Shown here: piece after piece, positions 7,658-15,622 of the stretch
How positions within the stretch are numbered: position 1 is the stretch's first letter
How the letters are laid out: each line of letters begins with the position of its first letter
Assembly (NCBI GenBank): GCA_030018275.1
Contig: JASEGB010000005.1
Location: 1-35,858, forward strand
Origin: Actinomycetota bacterium
GTDB taxonomy: Bacteria > Actinomycetota > Aquicultoria > Subteraquimicrobiales > Subteraquimicrobiaceae
Direction of reading: 5' to 3'
DNA: 35,858 nucleotides
The notes under the pieces: model-generated
Databases searched by the model: none
What the model was told of the DNA's origin: nothing
Seen by the model: the letters and a program-made list of their open reading frames with translations, nothing else
Translations under genes and position numbers: made by a program

Positions 7658-8764
7658 GTGCGTATAGGTATTGATGCTCGGATAATAGATTGGGCTGGGG
7701 TTGGTAGATATACCCAAAATCTTCTGAAATCTCTCAGGGAAATAGATGGGAAGAATGAATATATCCTTTTTTGTGATCAAAAAAGTGAACATTTAGTACC
7801 AACCGCTCCCAATTACGATAAAAGGGTAGTAGAGCAGCCGGTACTCTCCCCACTTTATCAGTTCAGTTGGAGTAGGAAGTTGCGGCGGGCAGATCTGGAC
7901 GTCTTTCACTCTCCTCACTTCGTGTGGCCCTATATTACCCCCTGCCCCTCGGTGGTGACCATCCATGACCTCATTCCCTTAATTTCGCCGGAAGTTATGC
8001 CCTCACGCCTTGCCAGGATTTACTACCGCTGGATGAACAAGCGCGCTACAAGCAGGGCAAAGAGAGTAATCGCCGTCTCTAAATCCACGAAACAGGATTT
8101 AGTTCGCCTCCTTGGAGTATCTGAGGCAAAGATAAAGGTCATCCAAGAAGCAGTCGATGAACGATATAAGGTAGTCAGGGACAGGGAGCTCTTAAAGACC
8201 ATTAGGGGAAAATATGACATCAAGCAAAAGTTCATCTTAAATGTGGGAAATCCAAAACCTCATAAAAACTGGTCGAGGTTGATTGAAGCATTCTTCAAAT
8301 TGATGCTGGAGAGCAGGAGGAATTATCAGTTGGTACTAGTGGGTCCAAAATATTCCGAGCATTCTGAGATCGATCATTTAATTAGGAGATCTGGTCTGGA
8401 GAAGAGGGTTACATTCACGGGCATCATTGGAGAGGAGGATTTGTTGCTCTTATATAATGCCGCTGAGGTCTTTGTTTTTCCCTCCCTCTATGAGGGTTTT
8501 GGGCTACCGCCCTTGGAGGCCATGGCCTGTGGTATCCCGGTTATCTGCTCCAATACTTCCTCTCTATCCGAGGTGGTTGGAAATGCGGCTCTGATGATCG
8601 ATCCCTATAATGTAAGCGAAATTGCTGAAGCCATAGGGAAAGTCCTCACCGATAACTCCCTACGAGAGAAGCTGAGAGAGAGGGGTCTTGCCAGGGTGAA
8701 TAAATTTTCGTGGAAGAAGACCGCTGAGGCGACGCTCAAAATATATCGGGAAGTGGGAAAATAG
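7658..8764 (+). CDS. GT4-family glycosyltransferase
   Basis: This is a complete GT-B enzyme of 368 residues. The N-terminal domain starts [18 protein letters not shown], the linker is [15 protein letters not shown], and the C-terminal E-X7-E motif is [17 protein letters not shown]. It is paralogous to the truncated copy at 5669-5842, which may be its former neighbour or duplicate. GTG 7658 follows AGAGGGAAA. The stop codon is directly followed by the ATG of the next GT4, so the two are co-translated. Sugar specificity is unknown. Confidence 0.92.
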   Translation: MRIGIDARIIDWAGVGRYTQNLLKSLREIDGKNEYILFCDQKSEHLVPTAPNYDKRVVEQPVLSPLYQFSWSRKLRRADLDVFHSPHFVWPYITPCPSVVTIHDLIPLISPEVMPSRLARIYYRWMNKRATSRAKRVIAVSKSTKQDLVRLLGVSEAKIKVIQEAVDERYKVVRDRELLKTIRGKYDIKQKFILNVGNPKPHKNWSRLIEAFFKLMLESRRNYQLVLVGPKYSEHSEIDHLIRRSGLEKRVTFTGIIGEEDLLLLYNAAEVFVFPSLYEGFGLPPLEAMACGIPVICSNTSSLSEVVGNAALMIDPYNVSEIAEAIGKVLTDNSLREKLRERGLARVNKFSWKKTAEATLKIYREVGK

Positions 8765-9889
8765 ATGCAAGTATTGATGATCAATAAGCTTTATTATCCA
8801 GTGATCGGTGGGGTGGAGAATCACCTTTATTTGCTATGCAACGAATTAAAAAAGTGCATCGATGTCAGGGTACTTGTATGCAACACCGAGTTGAAGACCG
8901 TTATAGAAAAGCTGGATAACCTCGAGATAATAAGGGTTGCCAGCGCCGGAATACTGTTTTCCATGCCCCTTGGTTTCACTTTTCCCCTGTGGCTCAGACG
9001 GCTTGAAGCCGATATAATCCATTTTCACCACCCCTTTCCCCTCGGTGAGATATCCTACCTGCTGACCTGCCTGCCGGCAGGCACGGCTAAACCCAAGGGG
9101 AAGATCGTGATAACTTGGCACAGCGATATAATCCATCAAAAACACTTCTTGAAGTTCTATGAACCTTTTTTGCTGAAACTCCTCGAAAGAGCCGATAGGA
9201 TTTTGCCCACGTCTGCCAATTATATCGAGTCATCTCCCTTTTTAAGACGTTTCAGAAATAAATGTCAGCCCATCCCCTTGGGAATAGGTGTGGCACAATT
9301 CAAACTCACCCCGGAAATTGAGAATGCTGCCGCCAGGATTCGAGAAAAATATGGCTCAAAAATTCTTCTCTTCATCGGTCGCTTGGTCTACTACAAGGGT
9401 GTGGAGTATCTAATCGAGGCCATGAAGTATATCGATGCGCACCTGATAATAATTGGAGAAGGACCGCTGGAGAATAAGCTTAAGGCTTTGGCTTATAAGG
9501 AGGGAGTCACGGGAAAGATATCATTCTTAAAACCTGTGAGGGATGAGGAATTGCCCCATTATTATTACGCTTGCGATGTTTTCGTCCTCCCATCCGTCGC
9601 CCGAAGCGAGGGCTTCGGCATCGTCCAACTTGAAGCCATGGTTTGTGGCAAGCCCGTGGTGAGCACGAATCTTCCCACGGGTGTCCCTTTCGTGAACCAG
9701 CATCAAAGGACGGGATTGGTTGTCCCACCCAAGGACGTTCGAGCCTTAGCCGAGGCTATAAATACTTTGCTCAAAGACCCCGATTTGTGCAAAAAATACG
9801 GGGAGTATGGAAAAAAGAGGGTGGAAAGGGAATTCACCAAGGAAATCGTAGCCCAACGGGTATTGGAAGTCTACGGGGAACTTATTTGA
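8765..9889 (+). CDS. GT4-family glycosyltransferase with in-frame palindrome insertion
   Basis: This 374-residue GT-B enzyme starts MQVLMINKLYYPVIGGVENH, typical of GT4 enzymes with an N-terminal GG loop. HFHHPFPLGEI and ITWHSDIIHQK form the acceptor side, KILLFIGRLVYYKGVEYL starts the donor domain, and SEGFGIVQLEAM holds E-X7-E. Between PLGEISYLL and KGKIVITWHSD the protein carries an extra CLPAGTAKP-like stretch, encoded by a 16-bp perfect palindrome at 9068-9083. The family normally has a short loop there, so a small repeat appears to have inserted without breaking the frame. It starts right after the preceding stop. Confidence 0.92.
   Translation: MQVLMINKLYYPVIGGVENHLYLLCNELKKCIDVRVLVCNTELKTVIEKLDNLEIIRVASAGILFSMPLGFTFPLWLRRLEADIIHFHHPFPLGEISYLLTCLPAGTAKPKGKIVITWHSDIIHQKHFLKFYEPFLLKLLERADRILPTSANYIESSPFLRRFRNKCQPIPLGIGVAQFKLTPEIENAAARIREKYGSKILLFIGRLVYYKGVEYLIEAMKYIDAHLIIIGEGPLENKLKALAYKEGVTGKISFLKPVRDEELPHYYYACDVFVLPSVARSEGFGIVQLEAMVCGKPVVSTNLPTGVPFVNQHQRTGLVVPPKDVRALAEAINTLLKDPDLCKKYGEYGKKRVEREFTKEIVAQRVLEVYGELI
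9068..9083. repeat. 16-bp perfect palindrome inside a GT4 coding region
   Basis: TGCCTGCCGGCAGGCA reads the same on both strands. Related copies occur at 17929-17944, also inside a gene, and between genes near 27243-27258. It looks like a small dispersed palindromic element. Confidence 0.7.
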
Positions 9890-10004
9890 AAGGCTGGAAC
9901 TAAAGGTAAGAATGATTAAGAGGAGGCAGGAAATTTCGAGCGATATATTTAATAAAGCAAATAATGGTAAATTTTAGTGTGGGCTGAAAAATGCGAGGTT
10001 AAAG

Positions 10005-11366
10005 ATGTCCAGGTCGAAGTGGTTAGTGATTTCTCTGATAATGGATGCGATTCTCGTTAATGTGGGCATCATCCTTGCATTCCTTCTACGTTTTGGAGGA
10101 GAGCTTCCCCCTTTTAACTTCAGAGCTTACACCAACCTAGCCATCTTCATCACCATTATTCAAATCGGGACACTCCACGTATACGACCTTTATAATGTGG
10201 AGAAGATTCAGGGTGGTTGGGACATCCTCTATGCCGTATTTAAGGCTGTCTCCTTAAGCATGCTGTTAACGGTTGTTCTGACCTTTTTCTACCGCTTTTT
10301 TTCCTTTCCCCGTACCGTTCTGTTACTCTCCTGGGTTCTTGTCATAGCCCTCATCTCTGGTTGGCGGGTATTGGTAATGAAGGTCATAAATATCAGTTGG
10401 CCTATCCAGCGTGTCCTCATAGTGGGAACCGGTGAAACTGGTCAAAAGATATTAAGGGAACTTAAGGCCCGATCCAAGTGGGGTTATCGAGTCGTGGGAC
10501 TGATCGATAGGAGTCTGGCAAAGGTAGGTCGGCGGTTCCAGGGTGTTTCGGTTGTAGGAACCATAAGGGACATCATTCCCATAGTGAACAAATATAGAGT
10601 GGATCGGGTCATAGTTACCTCACCCGTTAGGCAACGAGAACTCATAGAGGGTCTCGCAAAATCTAAAGAAACCCACGTTAGAGTGGAAGTGGTACCCGAA
10701 CTTTACGAGATATTTGTGGGAAAAGTGGATCACACACTGGTCAGTGACATTCCTCTCGTGAAGCTCACCAAGGATCCGATTCCGGCATGGGTTAGCCTGG
10801 CAAAGCGAGCCATGGACATCATTTTGGCCCTCATACTATTGATCCTTGTCGCTCCTTTGATGATTTTGGTTGCGCTATTGGTGAAGCTTACATCCCCGGG
10901 TCCCATTTTTTACGTACAGGAGAGAGTGGGTGAGGATGAAGAGCTCTTTAAGGTGTATAAATTCCGGACCATGATTCAGGAGGCGGAGGAGGAGAGTGGA
11001 CCCATTCTTGCTGTGGAGAGGGACTCTCGCATCACACCGGTAGGGCGATATTTGAGGCGATTTCGAATAGACGAGCTCCCTCAGTTATTCGATATTCTCA
11101 AAGGGGATATGAGTTTTGTGGGACCTAGACCCGAGCGTTCCCATTTCGTGAAAGAATTCAAGAAAAAAATCCCGGGCTACACGGAGCGATTCAAAGTTAA
11201 ACCAGGTGTAACCGGTCTTGCTCAGATCAGTGGCTCCTATGCCACCACCCCCGAAAATAAATTAAAATATGATCTTATTTACATTTACCACCAATCATTA
11301 TTCTTGGATATAAAGATACTTTTACACACCATAAAGGTTGTTTTGACAGGGAGAGGCGCCCGCTAA
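10005..11366 (+). CDS. Polyprenyl glycosylphosphotransferase (WbaP/WcaJ-like)
   Basis: This 453-residue protein initiates glycan synthesis by moving a sugar-1-phosphate onto undecaprenyl phosphate in the membrane. Four or five N-terminal helices span about residues 5-130. A Rossmann-like domain (RVLIVGTGETGQKILREL) covers roughly 140-260, and the catalytic bacterial sugar transferase domain covers 265-453. Key motifs are KFRTM, RIDELPQLFDIL and GDMSFVGPRPE, plus VKPGVTGLAQISG. All are intact and the length is normal. It follows the GT4 genes after a 115-bp gap that shows no clear promoter or gene. The sugar is not predictable with confidence. Confidence 0.94.
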   Translation: MSRSKWLVISLIMDAILVNVGIILAFLLRFGGELPPFNFRAYTNLAIFITIIQIGTLHVYDLYNVEKIQGGWDILYAVFKAVSLSMLLTVVLTFFYRFFSFPRTVLLLSWVLVIALISGWRVLVMKVINISWPIQRVLIVGTGETGQKILRELKARSKWGYRVVGLIDRSLAKVGRRFQGVSVVGTIRDIIPIVNKYRVDRVIVTSPVRQRELIEGLAKSKETHVRVEVVPELYEIFVGKVDHTLVSDIPLVKLTKDPIPAWVSLAKRAMDIILALILLILVAPLMILVALLVKLTSPGPIFYVQERVGEDEELFKVYKFRTMIQEAEEESGPILAVERDSRITPVGRYLRRFRIDELPQLFDILKGDMSFVGPRPERSHFVKEFKKKIPGYTERFKVKPGVTGLAQISGSYATTPENKLKYDLIYIYHQSLFLDIKILLHTIKVVLTGRGAR

Positions 11367-11394
11367 CCTTAAAATTTAAAATTCAAATTGTAAA

Positions 11395-12648
11395 ATGCAA
11401 AATGACAATCCAAAATTCATCATGACTCTTTCCATCGGCTTGTACTCGGCACAATTTAAAAATCCCATAACCAATTTGTTAGCCAGGGCTCAATCAGCCT
11501 TTCGCATTGAAGAGAGCAGTGCTGGCTCCCGTCTTGAGATCTGGAAAAGTGCTTTAAAGATGATCTCCACACGTCCCGTGTTTGGCTTTGGACCCGATAC
11601 TTTCAGATTGGTATTTCCTGGATTTCAAACCTTGAGGTACATCAAATTGGGTGGGAGAACTACCGTTGCCGATAATGCCCATGATTACCCTCTTCAATTG
11701 GGTTCAACCCTGGGTATCCCAGCTGTGGCAATTTTCTTGTGTTTACTCATAATTTATTTCTTGAAGAGTCTTCCACTACTGATCACCGGCGATATCGCAA
11801 AGCGTCCCTTATACACCGGATTTGTCGCAGGGGTATGTGGATATATGATTCATCTATTATTTGGTGTAAGTGTCGCGGGTAGCACCACTTTTTTATGGAT
11901 ATTTTTGGGATTGATTGCAGCCCAAATGCCCAATTCGGTCTTAGCCTACAAGCAAATCCCTCCTTTTCGAGCTGTTATTCTGGGATTCCTTTCTATCTTT
12001 GTGCTTGGGATTGCCGCCGTTTCCACTCTTCCGTACTTCGCCGACATTCATTTCGCCCGAGCCTGTGACCTCGCTCAAAGTGGTCATTTCAAAGCGGCCA
12101 TAAATGAAGACCAATTGGCCACTAGATTTTATCCCCATTTGGATAGATATTGGTGCCATTTGGGCACGATGTATCTCAATCAAAGCAAGCTCAAGAAGGA
12201 TAAAGTTTTATTCAATGATGCCATCCGGGCTTTTGAGAGGGCTAAAAGGACCAGTCCGCTTGAGGTTGATAATTATATTTTCCTGGCTCATGCTTACAGA
12301 TATGGTGCTCGCTCCGAGTATGGGAAGTCTTACAAATCCATCTACTATGCTAAAGCCATAAAGGAACTCAAAATGGCTCTGAAATTGAAACCTCATTCTT
12401 CAATCGCCTTGGGCTTGCTGGGTATTTGCTATCTGGAAATGGGGCGGGAAGAACGGGTCTTGAAAACTTTTAAGAATATGGTGAACATTGATCCTAAATA
12501 TCCAAAGGCCCACTTTTACCTCGGATATTGCCATGAAAAATTGGGAAATGTGAAAAAAGCTTTAAGAGCTTATAGGACCGCTATGACTTTAAAACCCGAT
12601 TACGAAGAAGCCAGAAAAGCGTATATCCGTCTCAGAATTTCCATTTGA
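11395..12648 (+). pseudogene. O-antigen ligase/TPR protein lacking its N-terminal half
   Basis: The 417-residue reading starts with unconvincing sequence. From about residue 25 it matches the second half of the full-length protein at 17886-19979: SRLEIWKSALKMISTRPVFGFGPDTFRLVFP corresponds there to PRLKMWRQTLPLIADRPFLGSGADTYKLVFP. It retains the large periplasmic loop end (DNAHDYPLQLGSTLG), four or so helices and about four C-terminal TPRs. The first eight or nine helices of the Wzy_C/WaaL fold are missing, so ligase activity is unlikely. The upstream join (11367-11420) is AT-rich low-complexity sequence. It may still be expressed as a TPR membrane protein. Confidence 0.7.
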
Positions 12649-12745
12649 TTGGTATTCGTGAAATCAAAATTAAAAAAATTATTGGATAATTTTAGAAAAA
12701 AAATTGAAGGAAAATGACGATAATCTTAGAATTAATATAAAGACT

Positions 12746-12763
12746 TTGAGAAAAAAAGCACAA
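12746..12763 (+). promoter_or_regulatory. Candidate Rex operator upstream of first cytochrome
   Basis: The 18-mer TTGAGAAAAAAAGCACAA fits the Rex pattern TTGTGAA-N4-TTCACAA at 11 of 14 informative positions. It shares TTGnGAA-N4-nGCACAA with the site at 13921. It lies 35 bp before the start codon, where it would block a promoter. The A-run makes the left half less certain. Confidence 0.4.
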
Positions 12764-12798
12764 TTCAAACCATTTATCTAAGGAAAGGAGGGAAGGAC

Positions 12799-13821
12799 AT
12801 GGTTCGTTGGCCTGATATGAGCAATCCCGCCACGCGCCTGAAGGTGATATCCATCGTCCTCATGGTGGTGATCATCATCGTGGCCATTGCAGCTAGTGCT
12901 TTGGCTTTTACGTGCACTCCTACCTTCTGTGCGGATATATGCCACAGCATGAAGGCCGATGCTGAAGCTTGGCGGAAGTCATCCCATGCCCATGTGAATT
13001 GCCTCGCTTGTCACGTCGAACCCGGATTATTCATGCTCATATTGGATAAGATAAAAGCGAGTAAAGGGGTATACTTTGAAATTACGGGGACGTATCATAA
13101 ACCCATTAACGCTCACAGCCATCTCGCTGAGGAATTGCCCAGCCATCCCTGTGAACGGTGTCACGCCATTGAGAAAAGGAAGGTGACGTCCTCTCCGGGG
13201 GTGATCATCAACCACAAGGTTCATATCGAAAGACACATCGGTTGTGCCTATTGCCATAACCGTGTGGCTCATCCCGATATGAAGGAATATGAAGATTTCA
13301 TGGCCATGGAGGGATGCTACAGGAAGACAGAATGCCATGGTCTCGTGGGTGCCAAGGCTCCTGGCAAGTGCGAGGCGTGCCATCCACCGGGTTTTGAACT
13401 GAAGCCCAAGAATCATCTCGTAGCCACTTTCCTTCTGGTTCCCAAGCCAGGTGTGAGAGCTGATCATGCGAAGATGGCCAAAGAGGAGAAAAAGTATTGT
13501 GAAATGTGCCACCTCGACAAGTTCTGCACCGACTGCCATGGCATGGAGATACCTCACTCGGAGAAGTTCGTCAAGAAAGAACACGGACCAGTGGGCAAAG
13601 CAAAACCCCAAAGCTGTATGAAGTGTCATCCCGAGCCGAAGTTCTGTGATGTTTGCCATCATGAAGGGTATAAACCTGAACTCGGTCCAATGGCTTCAAA
13701 GGGTCATCCACCCCTTGTGCGGGAGAAGGGAGCGGAGTCGTGTTTCAAGTGTCATGGTCCTACATACTGTGCTCATTGTCACGTGAAGGGAGAAAAGTAT
13801 CCCGCAATAAAAGGCCCATAA
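12799..13821 (+). CDS. Membrane-anchored NapC/NirT-type multihaem cytochrome c
   Basis: This 340-residue protein has one N-terminal membrane helix (about 15-37) and a long extracytoplasmic haem region. The opening CADICHSM, then EAWRKSSHAHVNCLACH, is the NapC/NirT/NrfH quinol-oxidising pattern, but the first motif is spaced CX3CH instead of CXXCH. Canonical motifs follow: CLACH, CERCH, CAYCH, CEACH, CEMCH, CTDCH, CMKCH, CDVCH, CFKCH and CAHCH, ten in all, plus a CX5CH (CYRKTECH). Up to 12 haems are possible. Likely role: taking electrons from menaquinol and passing them outward. AAGGAGGGAAGGAC precedes ATG 12799. Its central part is nearly identical at DNA level to that of the next cytochrome. 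Confidence 0.93.
   Translation: MVRWPDMSNPATRLKVISIVLMVVIIIVAIAASALAFTCTPTFCADICHSMKADAEAWRKSSHAHVNCLACHVEPGLFMLILDKIKASKGVYFEITGTYHKPINAHSHLAEELPSHPCERCHAIEKRKVTSSPGVIINHKVHIERHIGCAYCHNRVAHPDMKEYEDFMAMEGCYRKTECHGLVGAKAPGKCEACHPPGFELKPKNHLVATFLLVPKPGVRADHAKMAKEEKKYCEMCHLDKFCTDCHGMEIPHSEKFVKKEHGPVGKAKPQSCMKCHPEPKFCDVCHHEGYKPELGPMASKGHPPLVREKGAESCFKCHGPTYCAHCHVKGEKYPAIKGP
13357..13680 (+). repeat. 324-bp segment duplicated in the next cytochrome, copy 1
   Basis: This segment encodes five consecutive haem motifs (CEACH to CDVCH). Aligned at an offset of exactly 1080 bp to 14437-14760, I count seven mismatches, about 98% identity. Sequences on both sides diverge sharply. Confidence 0.92.
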
Positions 13822-13888
13822 TTCCTCATGGAGATTCGTCTGGGAGATTTGTTTTCTTATCCAGACGGATCTGAACGGAATAGTACGG

Positions 13889-13920
13889 AGAGAGTGTCCA
13901 AATGAACACTCTCTAATTTC
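13889..13920 (+). terminator. Hairpin after first cytochrome, possible terminator
   Basis: A perfect 9-bp stem, AGAGAGTGT pairing with ACACTCTCT, encloses an 8-base loop and is followed by AATTTCTT. The T-run is weak. It ends directly at the candidate Rex box, so it separates the two cytochrome transcription units. A second, imperfect stem (CGTCTGG/CCAGACG) lies just upstream at 13838-13867. Confidence 0.5.
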
Positions 13921-13938
13921 TTGTGAATTTAGGCACAA
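13921..13938 (+). promoter_or_regulatory. Candidate Rex operator upstream of cytochrome lipoprotein
   Basis: TTGTGAATTTAGGCACAA matches the Rex consensus TTGTGAA-N4-TTCACAA at 12 of 14 informative positions. It is part of a perfect CTTGTG-N8-CACAAG inverted repeat starting one base earlier. It stands alone between a hairpin and the next gene, 81 bp before its ATG. The rex gene itself is 1.1 kb downstream. Confidence 0.55.
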
Positions 13939-14019
13939 GTTCATCGATAGTTGGGTTAATATTGGATATCATAGAGGCACTAATAGTTCCGGTAATCGTC
14001 ACATAAGGAGCTGATTCAA

Positions 14020-14886
14020 ATGTTCTGGAGAAGAGGGAAGTACTTATGGTTATTTTCTATTATTTCCCTGATTATATTCATGTGCTCTCTAATTGGCTGC
14101 GAGGTAAAGTCCGTTGAAAAACCGAAACCTGAAAAGGAAGTTGTAAAGAAGGCTGTAAAACCAAAACCGCCCAAGATTTCGCCTGAAGGTGGTCTTCCGC
14201 CAATAGAGAAAGGTTTCAAAGATTGCACTTTTTGCCATGGCAGTATCGATTTCGGACAAGTTAAGGAGAAGATATTCGATAGAAAGCTGTTGACCTTTTC
14301 TCATGTTCCTCACATTAATATCGGAGTAAAATGCTCAACATGTCATAAGCTCCCTGTGCACGTTAAAAAAGGGGTAAACCGCCCACCTATGCAGATATGC
14401 TATGGTAGTGAGTGCCATAGTTTAACTCAGGCAAAAGCTCCTGGCAAGTGCGAGGCGTGCCATCCACCCGATTTTGACCTGAAGCCCAAGAATCATCTCG
14501 TAGCCACTTTCCTTCTGGTTCCCAAGCCAGGTGTGAGAGCTGATCATGCGAAGATGGCCAAAGAGGAGAAAAAGTATTGTGAAATGTGCCACCTCGACAA
14601 GTTCTGCACCGACTGCCATGGCATGGAGATACCTCACCCGGAGAAGTTCGTCAAGAAAGAACACGGACCAGTGGGCAAAGCAAAACCCCAAAGCTGTATG
14701 AAGTGTCATCCCGAGCCAAAGTTCTGTGATGTTTGCCACCATGAAGGGTATAAACCTGAGATGGGTCCATGGACGAAAGTTCATCCCGCATTTGTTGAGA
14801 AAAAGACGGCTGAATACTGCTTTAAATGTCATGATTCTTATTCTCCTTTCTGTGCAGAGTGCCATGTGCGAATGTTCCGACGATAA
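14020..14886 (+). CDS. Multihaem cytochrome c lipoprotein
   Basis: This 288-residue protein has a lipoprotein signal: basic start, hydrophobic helix and lipobox SLIGC, with Cys27 the predicted lipidated residue. A Lys/Pro-rich tether (PKPEKEVVKKAVKPKPPK) follows, as in surface lipoproteins. Haem motifs are CTFCH, CSTCH, CEACH, CEMCH, CTDCH, CMKCH, CDVCH, CFKCH and CAECH, nine canonical, plus CX4CH (CYGSECH). The last takes the place of the CX5CH of the upstream cytochrome. It should sit on the outer face of the membrane and relay electrons from the quinol-oxidising partner. AAGGAG lies about 10 bases before ATG 14020. A Rex-like box upstream suggests redox control. Confidence 0.92.
   Translation: MFWRRGKYLWLFSIISLIIFMCSLIGCEVKSVEKPKPEKEVVKKAVKPKPPKISPEGGLPPIEKGFKDCTFCHGSIDFGQVKEKIFDRKLLTFSHVPHINIGVKCSTCHKLPVHVKKGVNRPPMQICYGSECHSLTQAKAPGKCEACHPPDFDLKPKNHLVATFLLVPKPGVRADHAKMAKEEKKYCEMCHLDKFCTDCHGMEIPHPEKFVKKEHGPVGKAKPQSCMKCHPEPKFCDVCHHEGYKPEMGPWTKVHPAFVEKKTAEYCFKCHDSYSPFCAECHVRMFRR
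14437..14760 (+). repeat. 324-bp segment duplicated from the previous cytochrome, copy 2
   Basis: Partner of 13357-13680. The near identity inside otherwise diverged genes points to recent duplication or gene conversion of a five-haem module. Confidence 0.92.
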
Positions 14887-15033
14887 GTGATATTTGCATC
14901 GATTGATTCTTAAAGAGTGGACTATTTCAGTGTGAGGAATAAGAAGTGTGTCCAGATGGCTGAGGGAAAATGAAAAGAAAAAAAAATCCCACAAACTACC
15001 ATAGCGCGTTTACCTCTTTATCTTCGCTATCTT

Positions 15034-15594
15034 TTGAGGCTCGCACGCAAAGGATTGCGGATCATCTCCTCCTATGAGCTAGCGGAACATGTAGGCACAA
15101 ATCCTGCTCAACTAAGGAAGGATCTATCCTATTTGGGTGAGTTTGGCACTAGGGGTGTGGGTTATGATGTAGCTGAGCTCATTCGACAGATTTCGAAATG
15201 CCTTGGACTTACGAAGGAGTGGAAGATTGCCATAGTGGGCATGGGAAAGCTCGGTCCCGCTCTTTTGGGATATAAGGGTTTTGAGCAGGAGGGGTTCAAA
15301 ATTGTAGCCATTTTTGATAAGAATCCAAAGAAGATAGGAAAGAAAATGGGAAATTTGGTGGTTTCTGATGTCACTAATCTTAAAGAAGTGATTGAGAAAG
15401 TTGGAGGCGTTGACATCGGGATAATCACCACACCCGCATCAGCGGCTCAAAAAGTTGCCAATCAACTCATCGAGGCCGGCGTTAGGGCCATTTTAAACTT
15501 TGCCCCAGTTACTTTGGGAGTGCCTTCCAACGTGGTCCTGCGGCAGGTGGATTTAACGACAGAATTACAAATCTTATCCTTCCACCTTACATGA
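15034..15594 (+). CDS. rex: Redox-sensing transcriptional repressor Rex (start displaced by one base)
   Basis: The winged helix carries SSYELAEHVGTNPAQLRKDLSYLGEFGTRGVGYDV. The Rossmann domain has IVGMGKLGPALLGY, and the usual ending is VDLTTELQILSFHL. Rex senses NADH/NAD+ and releases respiratory or fermentative genes when NADH is high. TTG 15034 is the first in-frame start, but coding continues upstream: from 14974 the same frame reads KEKKIPQTTIARLPLYLRYL, the standard Rex N-terminus. The natural start, ATG 14970 behind GAGGG, is one base out of frame, separated by an A9 run at 14978-14986. An A10 run would restore full-length Rex. Sequencing error, mutation or transcript slippage are all possible. 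Confidence 0.93.
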   Translation: MRLARKGLRIISSYELAEHVGTNPAQLRKDLSYLGEFGTRGVGYDVAELIRQISKCLGLTKEWKIAIVGMGKLGPALLGYKGFEQEGFKIVAIFDKNPKKIGKKMGNLVVSDVTNLKEVIEKVGGVDIGIITTPASAAQKVANQLIEAGVRAILNFAPVTLGVPSNVVLRQVDLTTELQILSFHLT

Positions 15595-15622
15595 GATTCA
15601 AAATTTTCCTCTATATGTTGCT

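Noticed and set aside
9643-9903. Plus-strand open frame inside the GT4 gene
   Set aside because: It is wholly within a well-supported gene in another frame and has no family resemblance.
13027-13662. Long minus-strand open frame opposite the first cytochrome
   Set aside because: It is the antisense shadow of a haem-rich gene, repeated opposite the duplicated segment at 14422-14994. It has no ribosome site or recognisable domain.
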